Virus record (IMG/VR): IMGVR_UViG_3300020147_000019
Span: 1 to 40,209 of that record
Direction: 5' to 3' (one strand)
Length of the DNA: 40,209 nt
Source of the DNA: a virus
The translations under genes were made by a program, and so were the position numbers. Below are positions 8,752 through 18,500 of the stretch, in pieces. The notes under the pieces are model-generated. The model did no database searches and had not been told where the DNA came from. It saw only the letters and a program-made list of their open reading frames with translations. Position 1 is the stretch's first letter, and each line of letters starts with the position of its first letter.

Positions 8752-9170
8752 TGAATCCTGCACCATACCTGAGAGAAAAAATATTTACGCTGTTGAACGG
8801 GAATGTGACCTATTTGGGCGATCCGATTCCAGTGTATGAGAACGAAGGGGTAAACACAGAAAGACAGATCATCATCGGCGATTATTCGGATGACAGCAGA
8901 GGAAGCAAGGACGCTTTTGGTGCAACGGCTTCACAGGTGATCGAGGTAGTGAGTGAGCAGCATGACGCGGTAAGGAAGCACGTTGACGCGATTGGTGACC
9001 TGGTGAATAATATTTTAATGCCGGACCCTGGAAGCAACACATTGAGCGGTGCAGATTTTCTCATAGTGATGAAGCGCCCCTCAATTAATCATATCACAGA
9101 AGGAAGTGGAAGCGGAAAGCGAATTGTCCGGCTTATACTCCGATATAATTTATTAATCAGTCATAACTAA
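8748..9170 (+). CDS. tail completion protein (DUF3168/gp17-like)
   Basis: A 140-residue protein in the fixed position between the gp10-like and tail tube genes. N-terminal APYLREKIFTLLNGNVTYLG and IPVYENEG fit the DUF3168/SPP1 gp17-like family, as does the DAIGDLVNNILM helix. It should cap the tail tube at the head side. The assignment combines motif resemblance and position. Confidence 0.7.
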   Translation: MMNPAPYLREKIFTLLNGNVTYLGDPIPVYENEGVNTERQIIIGDYSDDSRGSKDAFGATASQVIEVVSEQHDAVRKHVDAIGDLVNNILMPDPGSNTLSGADFLIVMKRPSINHITEGSGSGKRIVRLILRYNLLISHN

Positions 9171-9180
9171 AAACTAAACA

Positions 9181-9612
9181 ATGGCAGACGCAGCTTTAAA
9201 CATAGATGGAAAGCAAGTCCTTCTTTCCATTTCAACAAACACCGAGACACCGGACTACAAAACCGTTGTTTGCTCGGTGGATAACGGGTTGAGTGGCTCC
9301 CGCGATGTTAACTCTGTTTCGACAAAGTGCGGAACGGTTAAAGCGGGTGGTTCACCAAACTACACGGTCACGGGTAGCCTGGCCGCGAACAGCGCGCCGG
9401 AATCCGATGAGATGAGCGCAGATGCTTTGCTTGCTCTGTTTGAGAGCGGCGATGACTTTTTGTTTAAGATGGCTCATATAACCACACCGGCAGATTACTA
9501 CCGGGCAGGTACCGGTTTCTTTTCGTCCTACAACGAAACAGCAAACGATACTGACCTGGTACGTGCAGACTTCACTATTGAAGTGAAGGGTGGGCTTGAC
9601 TTGACACCATAA
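9181..9612 (+). CDS. major tail tube protein
   Basis: A 143-residue beta-rich protein (residues such as GKQVLLSISTNTETPDYKTV and PNYTVTGSLA). It has the size, composition and position (before the chaperone pair and the tape measure) of a TP901-1-type major tail protein. It would polymerise into the tail tube. It has its own short leader after the preceding gene. Confidence 0.75.
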   Translation: MADAALNIDGKQVLLSISTNTETPDYKTVVCSVDNGLSGSRDVNSVSTKCGTVKAGGSPNYTVTGSLAANSAPESDEMSADALLALFESGDDFLFKMAHITTPADYYRAGTGFFSSYNETANDTDLVRADFTIEVKGGLDLTP

Positions 9613-9622
9613 TTGCTTCATT

Positions 9623-10045
9623 ATGACAACATATACGATCAACACAAACGGGAAAAAAGTGCATCTGTACTTCGGGCATTGGTCAATTTCAAGGTTTTGC
9701 GAGTTAAACGGCAACCTTTCGTTTTCTGCCTTCCAGGACCTGTTAGCCAATGAGCTTTCATTTAAGCATATCACATCCCTTATCCTTTGCGGTGCAGAAC
9801 ACTACGCACTAAAAAACAAACAGCCATTCACATACAATGCCCTTGACGCGTCCGATTGGATTGACGAAATAGGAGGCATTACATCTGAAAAAGGTATGGA
9901 GCTGCTTAACGCCATCGGGCGGGCGGTGGTGCCCAAATACCAGGGCATTGAGGTTTCAGGAAATGACGAGAAAAAAAAAGCAACATCTCCTGGTATGACT
10001 TCAGAATTGAATGCATCAACGCAGGAATTGAAAACAGCAGGATAG
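9623..10045 (+). CDS. tail assembly chaperone, short (G-type) product
   Basis: A 140-residue protein between tail tube and tape measure. The core (HLYFGHWSISRFCELNGNLS, LANELSFKHITSLILCGAEH) is helical and resembles tail assembly chaperones of Gram-negative siphoviruses. The last 21 residues after Lys119 are Ser/Thr-rich and look non-conserved, as expected for the terminated form at a programmed frameshift. See the slippery site at 9971-9979 and the fused product. Confidence 0.78.
   Translation: MTTYTINTNGKKVHLYFGHWSISRFCELNGNLSFSAFQDLLANELSFKHITSLILCGAEHYALKNKQPFTYNALDASDWIDEIGGITSEKGMELLNAIGRAVVPKYQGIEVSGNDEKKKATSPGMTSELNASTQELKTAG
9970..9980 (+). promoter_or_regulatory. -1 ribosomal frameshift slippery site
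   Basis: Nine consecutive A residues at 9971-9979, read as AAA AAA AAA then GCA in the zero frame. This contains the efficient slippery heptamer A AAA AAA followed by G. The -1 frame is open from 9967 to 10296 and encodes a protein-like sequence immediately after the run. Confidence 0.8.
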
Positions 10046-10296
10046 ATGACTGTCTGATCGCTGACCTGCTCATGCACATAGCGGCGAGGAACCGGGAACG
10101 GCAGGATGAATACGAAAAGACAAGGCTTTTGGCTTATTGCATCGCAAAGTACGGCAACAGTGATCCAAAGAAGTTTCCACCGTCCCCTAAAAAGTTCATG
10201 CCCTTCGATTGGGATGACAACACAATAAAAGATGATGATCCGCTGGCAATGGCTGCAAGGTCAAGACCATGGAGAAAATACATGAATAATGGCTGA
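9979..10296 (+). CDS. tail assembly chaperone, T part (reached by -1 frameshift)
   Basis: The -1 frame reads SNISWYDFRIECINAGIENS directly after the A run, then RIDDCLIADLLMHIAARNRE and on to the stop at 10296, overlapping the tape measure start. Together with residues 1-119 of the upstream ORF it would give a 224-residue G-T fusion. A separate 74-residue product from ATG 10072 is possible but would discard 31 residues that look coding. In lambda-like tails the fusion loads the tape measure while the short form coats it. Confidence 0.8.
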   Translation, partial: SNISWYDFRIECINAGIENSRIDDCLIADLLMHIAARNRERQDEYEKTRLLAYCIAKYGNSDPKKFPPSPKKFMPFDWDDNTIKDDDPLAMAARSRPWRKYMNNG

Positions 10297-12394
10297 GGAA
10301 TCTCTTAAAATAAAGTTCATAGCTGACGATGGCAACCTGGTAAAATCAATCAACCAGATTGAATCGGAACTTGCAGGACTTCAAAAGAAGCTCAAAGAGA
10401 CCACCAATATTCAGGTATTTAAGCAGACGCAAATCCAAATCAACGAATATCAAAAAGGACTTGCTAAACTCGGAGGACAGGCAGGGAAAACAGGCAAGGA
10501 CTTTACCAATTTTGGCCGTGTTATTCAGGATCTTCCTTATGGATTTCAGGGCATTCAAAATAACCTTACTCAACTCATTCCCTCGGTTGGTGCGCTTGGA
10601 CTTGCATTTACAGGGGTGGTGGCGGCGCTGACATTCGCACAGGTAGGATTTGGTGCATGGACACGGGGCATGGGTGGGGCAAGTGCTGCAGCGAATGAGA
10701 ACACCAAACGGCTGAAAGAAGCAAAGGCAGCGTTACAGGATTACATTGATTCACTTGATGACATCAGCAAAGCAAGGGTTGAAGGGGCGCAGAATGCGCA
10801 GGAAGAACTTGTTGCCTTAAAAACACTATACACCGCTACCCAAAACGCAAACATTCCTCTTGCCAAAAGAAAAGAGTTAGTTGACGAACTGCAAGAACAA
10901 TACCCTAAATATTTCGGCAATATCCGCGACGAAATCATACTTGTTGGAGGCGCTAAGAACGCATATGATAGTCTTACTAAGGCCATCCTTCAGAAAGCCA
11001 GAGCCCAAGCAGCCGAAAAAGCAATAGCAGATATACAGGGGCAAATTCTTGGTTTGGAGGAACAGCAGAACAGCAATCTTAAAGAACAGACCAAGCAACT
11101 TAGGTTAGTGCAAAAAGCCCGGGAGAATCTGTCGAACCAGCCAGATTTTGACCCAAAAGGCATGGCAGCAGTTGACAGCAGGAGCTTGCAAATTCAAAAC
11201 GATTTCAATAAGCAGCAGGGCATATTAAATTCTTTGTCCAAGGAAGGTGTAAATATCCAAAAGCAGCGAAACGATCTTTTGGAACGGGCCCGCCGTCTGA
11301 CAACCGAACTAACCAGCATTACGGAGGCCACACCGGACGTATTACTTGATCCCGGTGCTGCGCTTCCAAAGCCAAAGAATATAAAAACAGAGGTAAACTT
11401 CTTTGATAAATTCCTCTCATTCGATCCCTCAAAAGTAAAAGCCAAATCAAAGGAATTTGTGCAGGCGCTGGATATCGCCAAAGAATTTGCCCTGCAGAAC
11501 CAAGATATTTTCCAGGGGCTTGATGCGATACTTAAAGAAGGAAACACCCAAGGGGCGATTGATGTTGCCCGCGAGTGGTGGGAGAACTTTCAAAAAGGTA
11601 TTTACCGGCTCAAAACTGAGCCCATTGACCTTTCAGGGACCAGGCCAAACTTTGGTACAGGCATATCGGATTTAAAGGAAATCAGCTCGAAAATAAAGAT
11701 CAAGCCTGTTTTACTCACCAACACTGCCAATCAGGAGCTGATTTCACAATATGAATCATTTAAGAAGATTGGTTCTGAAATTGGTAAGAGGCTCGGGTCT
11801 GGCTTTGATGAAGAATTTAAAAAAATATTTGATAATGCCTTTTTAAAAGCTGCTAAAAATGGTATTGGCGGACAGCAAATGGAAGAATTTATGTCATCTT
11901 TTGCAGCAGCTTCAGAAGTGGCCGCAAAAGGCATCCAAGGGGTGAGTAATGCGTTTGGAAGTTTCGTTGATGCGATTATGCGCGGTGAGAATGGAATGGA
12001 GGCGTTTGGCGAAACTCTTAAAAACACTTTCCGTCAAATCGCAGTTGAGATCACTAAAGCCATTGTTTTGGCGGCAATCTTATCTGCCCTGTCGGGTGGG
12101 AAAACCAGTTTTTTGCAAGCATTTGGAAATGTATTGAAAATGTCTAAGGGTGGTTTTGTGCCTGGTACTGGCAACAGCGATTCCGTGCCGGCCATGCTTA
12201 CACCCGGCGAGTATGTCATTCCCAAGAACATGGCCCAACGGCTGAAGAATAGCTCAATATTCAATCCGTTCAACGCTCAGTCCATCGGCCCACAGGTACA
12301 GGTATTGGTGCCAGCAGTCACATTAAGAGGACGTGATCAGGTACTGCAATTTGCAAGAACATCAAGACACCAGAGGGGGCTGGTTGGCAGATGA
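10289..12394 (+). CDS. tail tape measure protein
   Basis: A 701-residue protein, helical and Gln/Lys/Glu-rich over most of its length, with a hydrophobic stretch at about 98-121 (PSVGALGLAFTGVVAALTFA). The C-terminal MSKGGFVPGTGNSDSVPAML followed by TPGEYVIPKNMAQRL is a hallmark of tape measure proteins. It sits directly after the chaperones. At roughly 1.5 angstroms per residue the tail would be about 105 nm, an estimate from general siphovirus behaviour. Confidence 0.92.
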   Translation: MAEESLKIKFIADDGNLVKSINQIESELAGLQKKLKETTNIQVFKQTQIQINEYQKGLAKLGGQAGKTGKDFTNFGRVIQDLPYGFQGIQNNLTQLIPSVGALGLAFTGVVAALTFAQVGFGAWTRGMGGASAAANENTKRLKEAKAALQDYIDSLDDISKARVEGAQNAQEELVALKTLYTATQNANIPLAKRKELVDELQEQYPKYFGNIRDEIILVGGAKNAYDSLTKAILQKARAQAAEKAIADIQGQILGLEEQQNSNLKEQTKQLRLVQKARENLSNQPDFDPKGMAAVDSRSLQIQNDFNKQQGILNSLSKEGVNIQKQRNDLLERARRLTTELTSITEATPDVLLDPGAALPKPKNIKTEVNFFDKFLSFDPSKVKAKSKEFVQALDIAKEFALQNQDIFQGLDAILKEGNTQGAIDVAREWWENFQKGIYRLKTEPIDLSGTRPNFGTGISDLKEISSKIKIKPVLLTNTANQELISQYESFKKIGSEIGKRLGSGFDEEFKKIFDNAFLKAAKNGIGGQQMEEFMSSFAAASEVAAKGIQGVSNAFGSFVDAIMRGENGMEAFGETLKNTFRQIAVEITKAIVLAAILSALSGGKTSFLQAFGNVLKMSKGGFVPGTGNSDSVPAMLTPGEYVIPKNMAQRLKNSSIFNPFNAQSIGPQVQVLVPAVTLRGRDQVLQFARTSRHQRGLVGR

Positions 12395-14598
12395 AACCAG
12401 GTGTAATATACCGGGGATATTTTGAGAATGCACAGCTGCTGTCCATGAACAACGGCAACGGCGAGGATGGTCAGCAAGTGATCATCTCCATTGAGGATAT
12501 GGAGACCCTTATAGATGATGCGGCCACCGAGACTATTTATGACCTCTCAGTAAACAACCAACTAACAGATAAACCTTTGGCTGCCTCGGTAATTGACAAC
12601 TCAGAGGATAAACACACGGTAGTAAGAAGCAAGCAAGTTGAAATAAATATTTTCTCAGGCAATGGCATTGACCTGTCCACTTTCTCAACGGGTGGTGATC
12701 TCAGGTGGCGGGTGAAAATCGCGGTGAATGACTTGAACAACATTCATTTTATTGGCTATCTGTCAACAGCTGACATATCAATGGACTTTGTGCCCGATCC
12801 TGCGTTGATCACACTTATTGCAACGGACAATTTGGGCCTTTTGGGTGAGGTTCCCTTAACAGGATTCTCAGGAGAAAGAGTGACAGGTGAGCAGAAGCTG
12901 TCCACCCTTATAGCCATGGCGCTGCACAAAACAGGTCTTGATCTTGAAATAATCGCGATCCATAATGTAAGAGAGGAAAACCACCCGGATGACCACCTTT
13001 TTGACAGCATTTACCAGGATGTAAAAACCTACGAAAGGACAACCACAGAAAAAGAGGATTGTTATACAGTCCTTGAAAAGATACTCGGTGAATATTGTTT
13101 TATTACCCAATGGAAGGGGCGGTGGTACATTATGTCTGAAGATGAAATTTCAGACCCTACCGTTTACCCGGCCCGTTTTGATTCGGAAGGAAACTTTATC
13201 GAGTTTTTGAGCGGTGACACATTCCAGAAAGGGATTTTGGAGAATGAGGATTTGCAGTGGCAGGGGCTTCCTGATCCTCCACCTCTGGTTACTTTGACAA
13301 GGCCGCTGGCAGCCCTCATGCACAATTTCCGGTATGAGTTCCCTCTTGAAATTATTGACAACATTGATTTTTCCCGTGGAACAGATGATATCATTCCGAT
13401 TGTGGTTGATATGGGATGGCATATACATAGGTATGCGAATCTCGGCGCGTTCCCTTCCACCGGGGATAAGGACATTGTTTACTATGCTATTGACACCGGT
13501 AATTATTACAAATTCATTGGGCTTTCGTACGAACAGGTTTCGGGTACTGAAATTCCATCCGGCATTGCTTATGTGTGGGAAGATTGGACCCTGGAAAGGG
13601 TAGGCGGCGGGGTAGTGAACAGTACATCCTATATCGCTAAAATATTTCAGTCAGGCACTGAGATTGACAGGTATGGGGTAATCGGAGCCTCTGCAAATGC
13701 ACACCGGGTTATTTCCAATCCCGTAAAAGTTGGCAAATACGACAAATTCACCGTTTCGGTCGACAGAAGGTTGAGCGATAACCTAACCGGACCGGGACAG
13801 CAAACGGATTTTGTTTTTCAACTCATTCTTGAAGGCAATGACGGCAGCACATGGAACGTAGATGATACTGGTGCTTGGTCCTTGATTGACAAGTTTATTG
13901 AGATCCAATACAACCGCGATGATACCGATGAAGAAGAATGGGCAAATGTATCGGTAGAAACCCGGCCTATTCCGGTCAGCGGGAAATTAAGAATCGCGCT
14001 TTATCAGTCTCAGTTTACATCAGCCGTGCAGACACAGTTTGCAAATCTGAGGTTTGAATATATCGCCTTTATCAATGGCTCCTATCAGCGTTATCCCGGT
14101 CACCAGCATAAAATCTCACAGGCATTAAATACCAAAGTAGTACGGGAAAAGGATGTGTTTATTGACAATGCACCGCGCCCTTCAATGAAAGGGGCCATGC
14201 TGGTAGCGGATGGAGTTGATTTTGTTCCTGCAGGCCGCTTCTTTAATTGGGCGCACGTACCAACGCCAACGGAGGATCATTATCATCCTTACGGTTACAC
14301 GCGGGCGCAAGCTGCCTGGAACCAATACAACAGGCAGATGGTAATGTTTGACGGAACGGTGATCGGCCTGCAATCGGGCGAAACGGACGGTGAAGGACTA
14401 CCCAACAGCCCGGACCTTTTACACCGGTATGTTTTCGGTGACGTGGACAATACCACCATCAACAGGTTTTTTCAACTGCTTCATTACGAAATGGACTATA
14501 ACCTATGCACGTGGCGGGGCTTCTTTTATGAGGTCTACAATACAGCCATAGGTAAGAAATACGATGATACTTATGAATACAAATATTTAAGCGAATGA
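12391..14598 (+). CDS. tail tip / baseplate hub protein
   Basis: A 735-residue protein directly after the tape measure, where siphoviruses encode the distal tail/hub proteins. Residues about 200-265 (REENHPDDHLFDSIYQDVKT, then TEKEDCYTVLEKILGEYCFI and QWKGRWYIMSEDE) resemble the hub fold segment common in Bacteroidota siphoviruses. The middle has a beta-sandwich-like insertion (about 430-560). The C terminus is His/Tyr/Trp-rich (HVPTPTEDHYHPYGYTRAQA). The exact subfunction (Dit versus Tal) cannot be told by eye. Confidence 0.65.
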   Translation: MKPGVIYRGYFENAQLLSMNNGNGEDGQQVIISIEDMETLIDDAATETIYDLSVNNQLTDKPLAASVIDNSEDKHTVVRSKQVEINIFSGNGIDLSTFSTGGDLRWRVKIAVNDLNNIHFIGYLSTADISMDFVPDPALITLIATDNLGLLGEVPLTGFSGERVTGEQKLSTLIAMALHKTGLDLEIIAIHNVREENHPDDHLFDSIYQDVKTYERTTTEKEDCYTVLEKILGEYCFITQWKGRWYIMSEDEISDPTVYPARFDSEGNFIEFLSGDTFQKGILENEDLQWQGLPDPPPLVTLTRPLAALMHNFRYEFPLEIIDNIDFSRGTDDIIPIVVDMGWHIHRYANLGAFPSTGDKDIVYYAIDTGNYYKFIGLSYEQVSGTEIPSGIAYVWEDWTLERVGGGVVNSTSYIAKIFQSGTEIDRYGVIGASANAHRVISNPVKVGKYDKFTVSVDRRLSDNLTGPGQQTDFVFQLILEGNDGSTWNVDDTGAWSLIDKFIEIQYNRDDTDEEEWANVSVETRPIPVSGKLRIALYQSQFTSAVQTQFANLRFEYIAFINGSYQRYPGHQHKISQALNTKVVREKDVFIDNAPRPSMKGAMLVADGVDFVPAGRFFNWAHVPTPTEDHYHPYGYTRAQAAWNQYNRQMVMFDGTVIGLQSGETDGEGLPNSPDLLHRYVFGDVDNTTINRFFQLLHYEMDYNLCTWRGFFYEVYNTAIGKKYDDTYEYKYLSE

Positions 14599-15302
14599 GT
14601 GACGTGGTACAAGGCAAAAACGTAAGGGTTCAAAAGGACGTCTCCGGTGTCTTTCATGATATCGGGTGCGGCATTGACTGCCAGTTTTCCGTCACCAACA
14701 CGTTTTTGGGAACCACGATCAGGACGGATGGATCAGGGCCTTTCATCAAAAGAAGGAAGCAGCTAACGGATTGCACGGGCTCAGTATCGGGAGTGACCAA
14801 AACGACAAACTCAGGCGGCCTTTCAGTATTTCATTTTTTGGAGGAAGCCGTGATGGGATCAGCGGGAAACTACCGTTTCATTTTTGAGGATGACAACGGT
14901 GATGAAATAGTAATTACCATGTCCGCTTTTGTTGAAGCAACTAATATTTCAGGAAACATGGGTGATATGTCCCGCTTTGATCTGAATGTTCTTGGAAACG
15001 GAGGGTTTGCGATGAGTGAGCTCGCTGCGCCGGACAGCCCAATAGCAGATGAGCCATTCAGTGATACTTGGATCCTCGCCGAGGGTGAAACATCCATCAG
15101 CGGGCCATCATCGGTTCACGCTTACTCGCTTGTAGGTAAAGAGATCATTGACGTTGCGGTGGAAGGTTTGGGTTACGATCCAACCACGGGAACGCCAGGC
15201 AACCGGCAGTATGTTTTTGACAGCGGAGCGGGTACGATAACATTTGAATACGAAGCACCATCAGGAGGGCAGCGGGTGTTTGTTGAATTTAAAGACGCAT
15301 GA
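14595..15302 (+). CDS. tail-tube-like minor tail protein
   Basis: A 235-residue protein overlapping the hub gene by 4 bases. The N-terminal about 145 residues (TTIRTDGSGPFIKRRKQLTD then CTGSVSGVTKT and FHFLEEAVMG) look like a tail-tube-type beta fold. The C-terminal part (about 150-235) is a separate beta domain ending in GGQRVFVEFKDA. It may be a decoration or tip-proximal tube ring. No established family is certain. Confidence 0.5.
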   Translation: MSDVVQGKNVRVQKDVSGVFHDIGCGIDCQFSVTNTFLGTTIRTDGSGPFIKRRKQLTDCTGSVSGVTKTTNSGGLSVFHFLEEAVMGSAGNYRFIFEDDNGDEIVITMSAFVEATNISGNMGDMSRFDLNVLGNGGFAMSELAAPDSPIADEPFSDTWILAEGETSISGPSSVHAYSLVGKEIIDVAVEGLGYDPTTGTPGNRQYVFDSGAGTITFEYEAPSGGQRVFVEFKDA

Positions 15303-15556
15303 TGACGTATAAAAAGATTTTGCTGACACTAAACGAAGGGGCGACAAAAGTTAGCCATCCTGAACTGATCGGCTCATACCCTGTAAAGGTGAGACGTGAG
15401 GGATCAGCGTATTCGATAGTGAGGTTCAATGCTGTTGTGGGAGCATCAAGCGATGATCTGACAGCAACATTCAGCAGGCCAATAGGGAGGCTTGCATTTA
15501 AAAACGCAGGCAGCCCAGGCGGCGAAAAAATATTGGTTTCGTATAAAAAGAATTGA
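15299..15556 (+). CDS. hypothetical tail-region protein, 85 aa
   Basis: An 85-residue protein overlapping the previous gene by 4 bases and ending just before the fibre gene. The pattern TYKKILLTLNEGATKVSHPE, YPVKVRREGSAYSIVRF, then GEKILVSYKKN suggests a small beta-sandwich. No family is recognised. Its position suggests a fibre-attachment or tail-tip accessory protein. Confidence 0.55.
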   Translation: MMTYKKILLTLNEGATKVSHPELIGSYPVKVRREGSAYSIVRFNAVVGASSDDLTATFSRPIGRLAFKNAGSPGGEKILVSYKKN

Positions 15557-15558
15557 CT

Positions 15559-18500
15559 ATGAAAAGAATCTTAATAATGTTAATGGTCCTGGCAAGCATC
15601 AAGTCATTTGCTCAGCCAGTACCGAGGCATACAAGAATAAACCAATCCTACCAATGGCCGAGCGGTGTGTTTGATTCAACCCTTGCCAACCCTGTACGCG
15701 ATACCACCGTGAATGCCGTGCGTATCGGTGAACAGCGTTTCAGGGTGCAGGACAGTTCGATCTATGTTGCGGTTTGTACTTCTGCCTGTGGTGGTCCAAA
15801 ATGGAAAAAGGTGGGAACCGGTACCGGTGGCTCAGATGGTAATAACTATGTGGCAGATGCCGATTTTGTTGATTCAATACTTACAATAGAGCGTAATGGT
15901 CTGCCTGATGTAACCGTCAAGATAAAACCGAGGGTTGATACCTCAGATGTGGTGAATATCCTAAAGGCGGGGGTAGTGGCTAACATGGATTCACTAAAAG
16001 CAACCCGGCTATTTGAAAATGGCATCCGAAGGGTATGGACACAAGGCTACTATTCACCCGGTGACGGTGGTGATGCCCGATACATTTACGTTGACACATC
16101 CACCAAAACACCGGATGACAAGTTTATCATTCTGCCTGCAGGAAAAACTACAGCAACCGCCGGGCGGTGGGAACTGATGATAGAGAACCAATCGCTCAAC
16201 CTTTTACAAATCGGGGCAAGGATTACACCCAATATCATTTTCGCGGGAACATCAGGCGCATTCGACAACTACGATGTTATCATGTCCGCGCTGAGGTTTT
16301 GGGATAACTACAAATGGTTTTCGGAGATCATCATTCCGGGCCTTGGTTCTACCCTCGATGGCCTTTTTGTAGGTCGCAAACTTCAAATTCACCAACAGAT
16401 CAGGATAAAGGGACAGATACCAGGGGTGGTAAGCGACCGCAAGGCGAAACTGATCTTTACCAATACGGCGGGACTTGAATTTTTATATCCCAATCCCGGT
16501 GATGTGGTTTCTTATTCAGGAAGGTATTATCAGGCACTTCAAAAACACTCTTTAGGCAACGCCCCAACAGGTACGGCCTCGGATAATGACTATTGGGAAG
16601 ATTTGGGAACGTCTTATGCTAACCTGTCAAGTGTTTATTCCGATACTGTTACCTATTATGGCAATAGCTACGGCGCTGAAGAAGCATGGGTTGAGGATCT
16701 TGTGATACGAAACATACCCTTTCCTTTTTCCAACTACCTGAGCGATTCGACACTAACGGGGGTATTTTCAAACAACAGGCTTCACATGAGGCGGTGTTAT
16801 GTCATCGGCTTCCAGGGTGACGGTATATGGAGGCATGGCAATGTAGCGGATGTTCCGTATGCCACCAATGCAAGCGGCTGGACCTCTCAGGACAACTTTG
16901 TGCAGTTCAATGCGGGTTACGGTATGAAAATAACGGGCGGCGACATTAACACTTTCGTTTCGATCAATGACAAATTCACTTCCAATAAATACGCGGGCAT
17001 TTTGGATTCATCCCTTTTGGGTGGCGTGATCATCAAACCAGATTGTCACAATAACGGTATTTACGGCGCTGGTGGTGCCACCAATTCATCAGGTTATGTT
17101 TCATACAACGGCCTGTATTATGCAGCCCGTAAAAACTCAGTGAACCAGGCACCAACGGGGCTCCCAACCGATAACGAGTATTGGACCTATTACAGTGCAT
17201 CGGATTTGTGGGGAACGTCCGTACCCTGGACAAGCTCAACGCATCATCGGGCTATCGGTGGTGTGATGGTGCTGCGCGGATTTACAAAAGTGTCTGCTCC
17301 ATATTTGGAGGATGGCGGTTTTCACACAATAGTGGGCGGTACAGGATCAATGATGGATGGCGGTTACTCCATCGGCACACCCGTACTTGGTGCATGGCTG
17401 CAGGGGTCATGGAACCTCTCCACGCATCCTTACGGGACATTCGCATCAGGCTTTGAGGGCAAAGGCGCTTTCAGGGCAAGGCGGTTTGAGTGGCAGGGGG
17501 GAAGTTTTGAAGATGACAACCAGGGCGGCGTGATGCTGAAGTCTACAAACCTCCCTTATGTGCATTCCACCAATGGGCTGTCATACTACCTTGGGCCAAC
17601 CAATCCTTACGCCTTTGCAATGAACTCGGATGGGAATTTTGCTTTTGGCGATCACGGAGGCATCAACAACGCATGGAAAGTCAGCATCATTGGAAATTTA
17701 AGGGTCACCGGCTCTGATGTAAGATTCTCAGGTCTCAACAGGGCGCTTTTGGATTCGGCTGGTTACAAACTCACAGCGGTTGACGCAGATGGCGACATGG
17801 TGAAAATAGACTGGCCGACATTCGGCTCTGATGAGGATTTCGGAAACTATTACTATGAAAACTGGGTAGATCCCGATTCCGCTTTTTTTGCTCCGAGTGA
17901 TTCAGTGTTGAAAAGCAGGATGTATAAAGTTGCTGCTGCAAATAGCAAACTTACCGTAACGCCAACAAGAACGGACAGCACAACGCTGTGGACCGTGGGC
18001 GTCAATGAGGCGAATTTCACCGGCATCCCACAGTCAGCAGTAACGGGAATGAGTGATTCCCTTGCTGCACACCGGGCAAGGCTGGTGGATCTTGAAGCCA
18101 GCAGCGGTGGCAGCACACCGGGGATAGATGATGTGCTTGCGCAGGGTCAAACGCTCACAGCCACCCGCAGCCTGTCGGGTGGTACCTACTCCTTAAACCT
18201 TGGAACGGGGGGAAGCAAACTGTCGAATTTAACCGTCAACGCATCGGGGTATTTTCAGTTATACGGAGGATTCCAGCTTGATAGAGGCGTAGCAACGGAT
18301 GCCAACTACACGGCGAATGCTTACAGCCCGATGATTGTACTACCAACGATCACCGCAAACCGGACGCTTACCTTACCATCAGCGGGGGCAGGAAAGAAAA
18401 TAGAAATTCAAAACAACAACGCTACGTCTTTTCAATGGCAAGTGTCAGGCGTGAAAGATATAACCGGGGCCACAATTTTTGCTATCCCAAATCAATTTAT

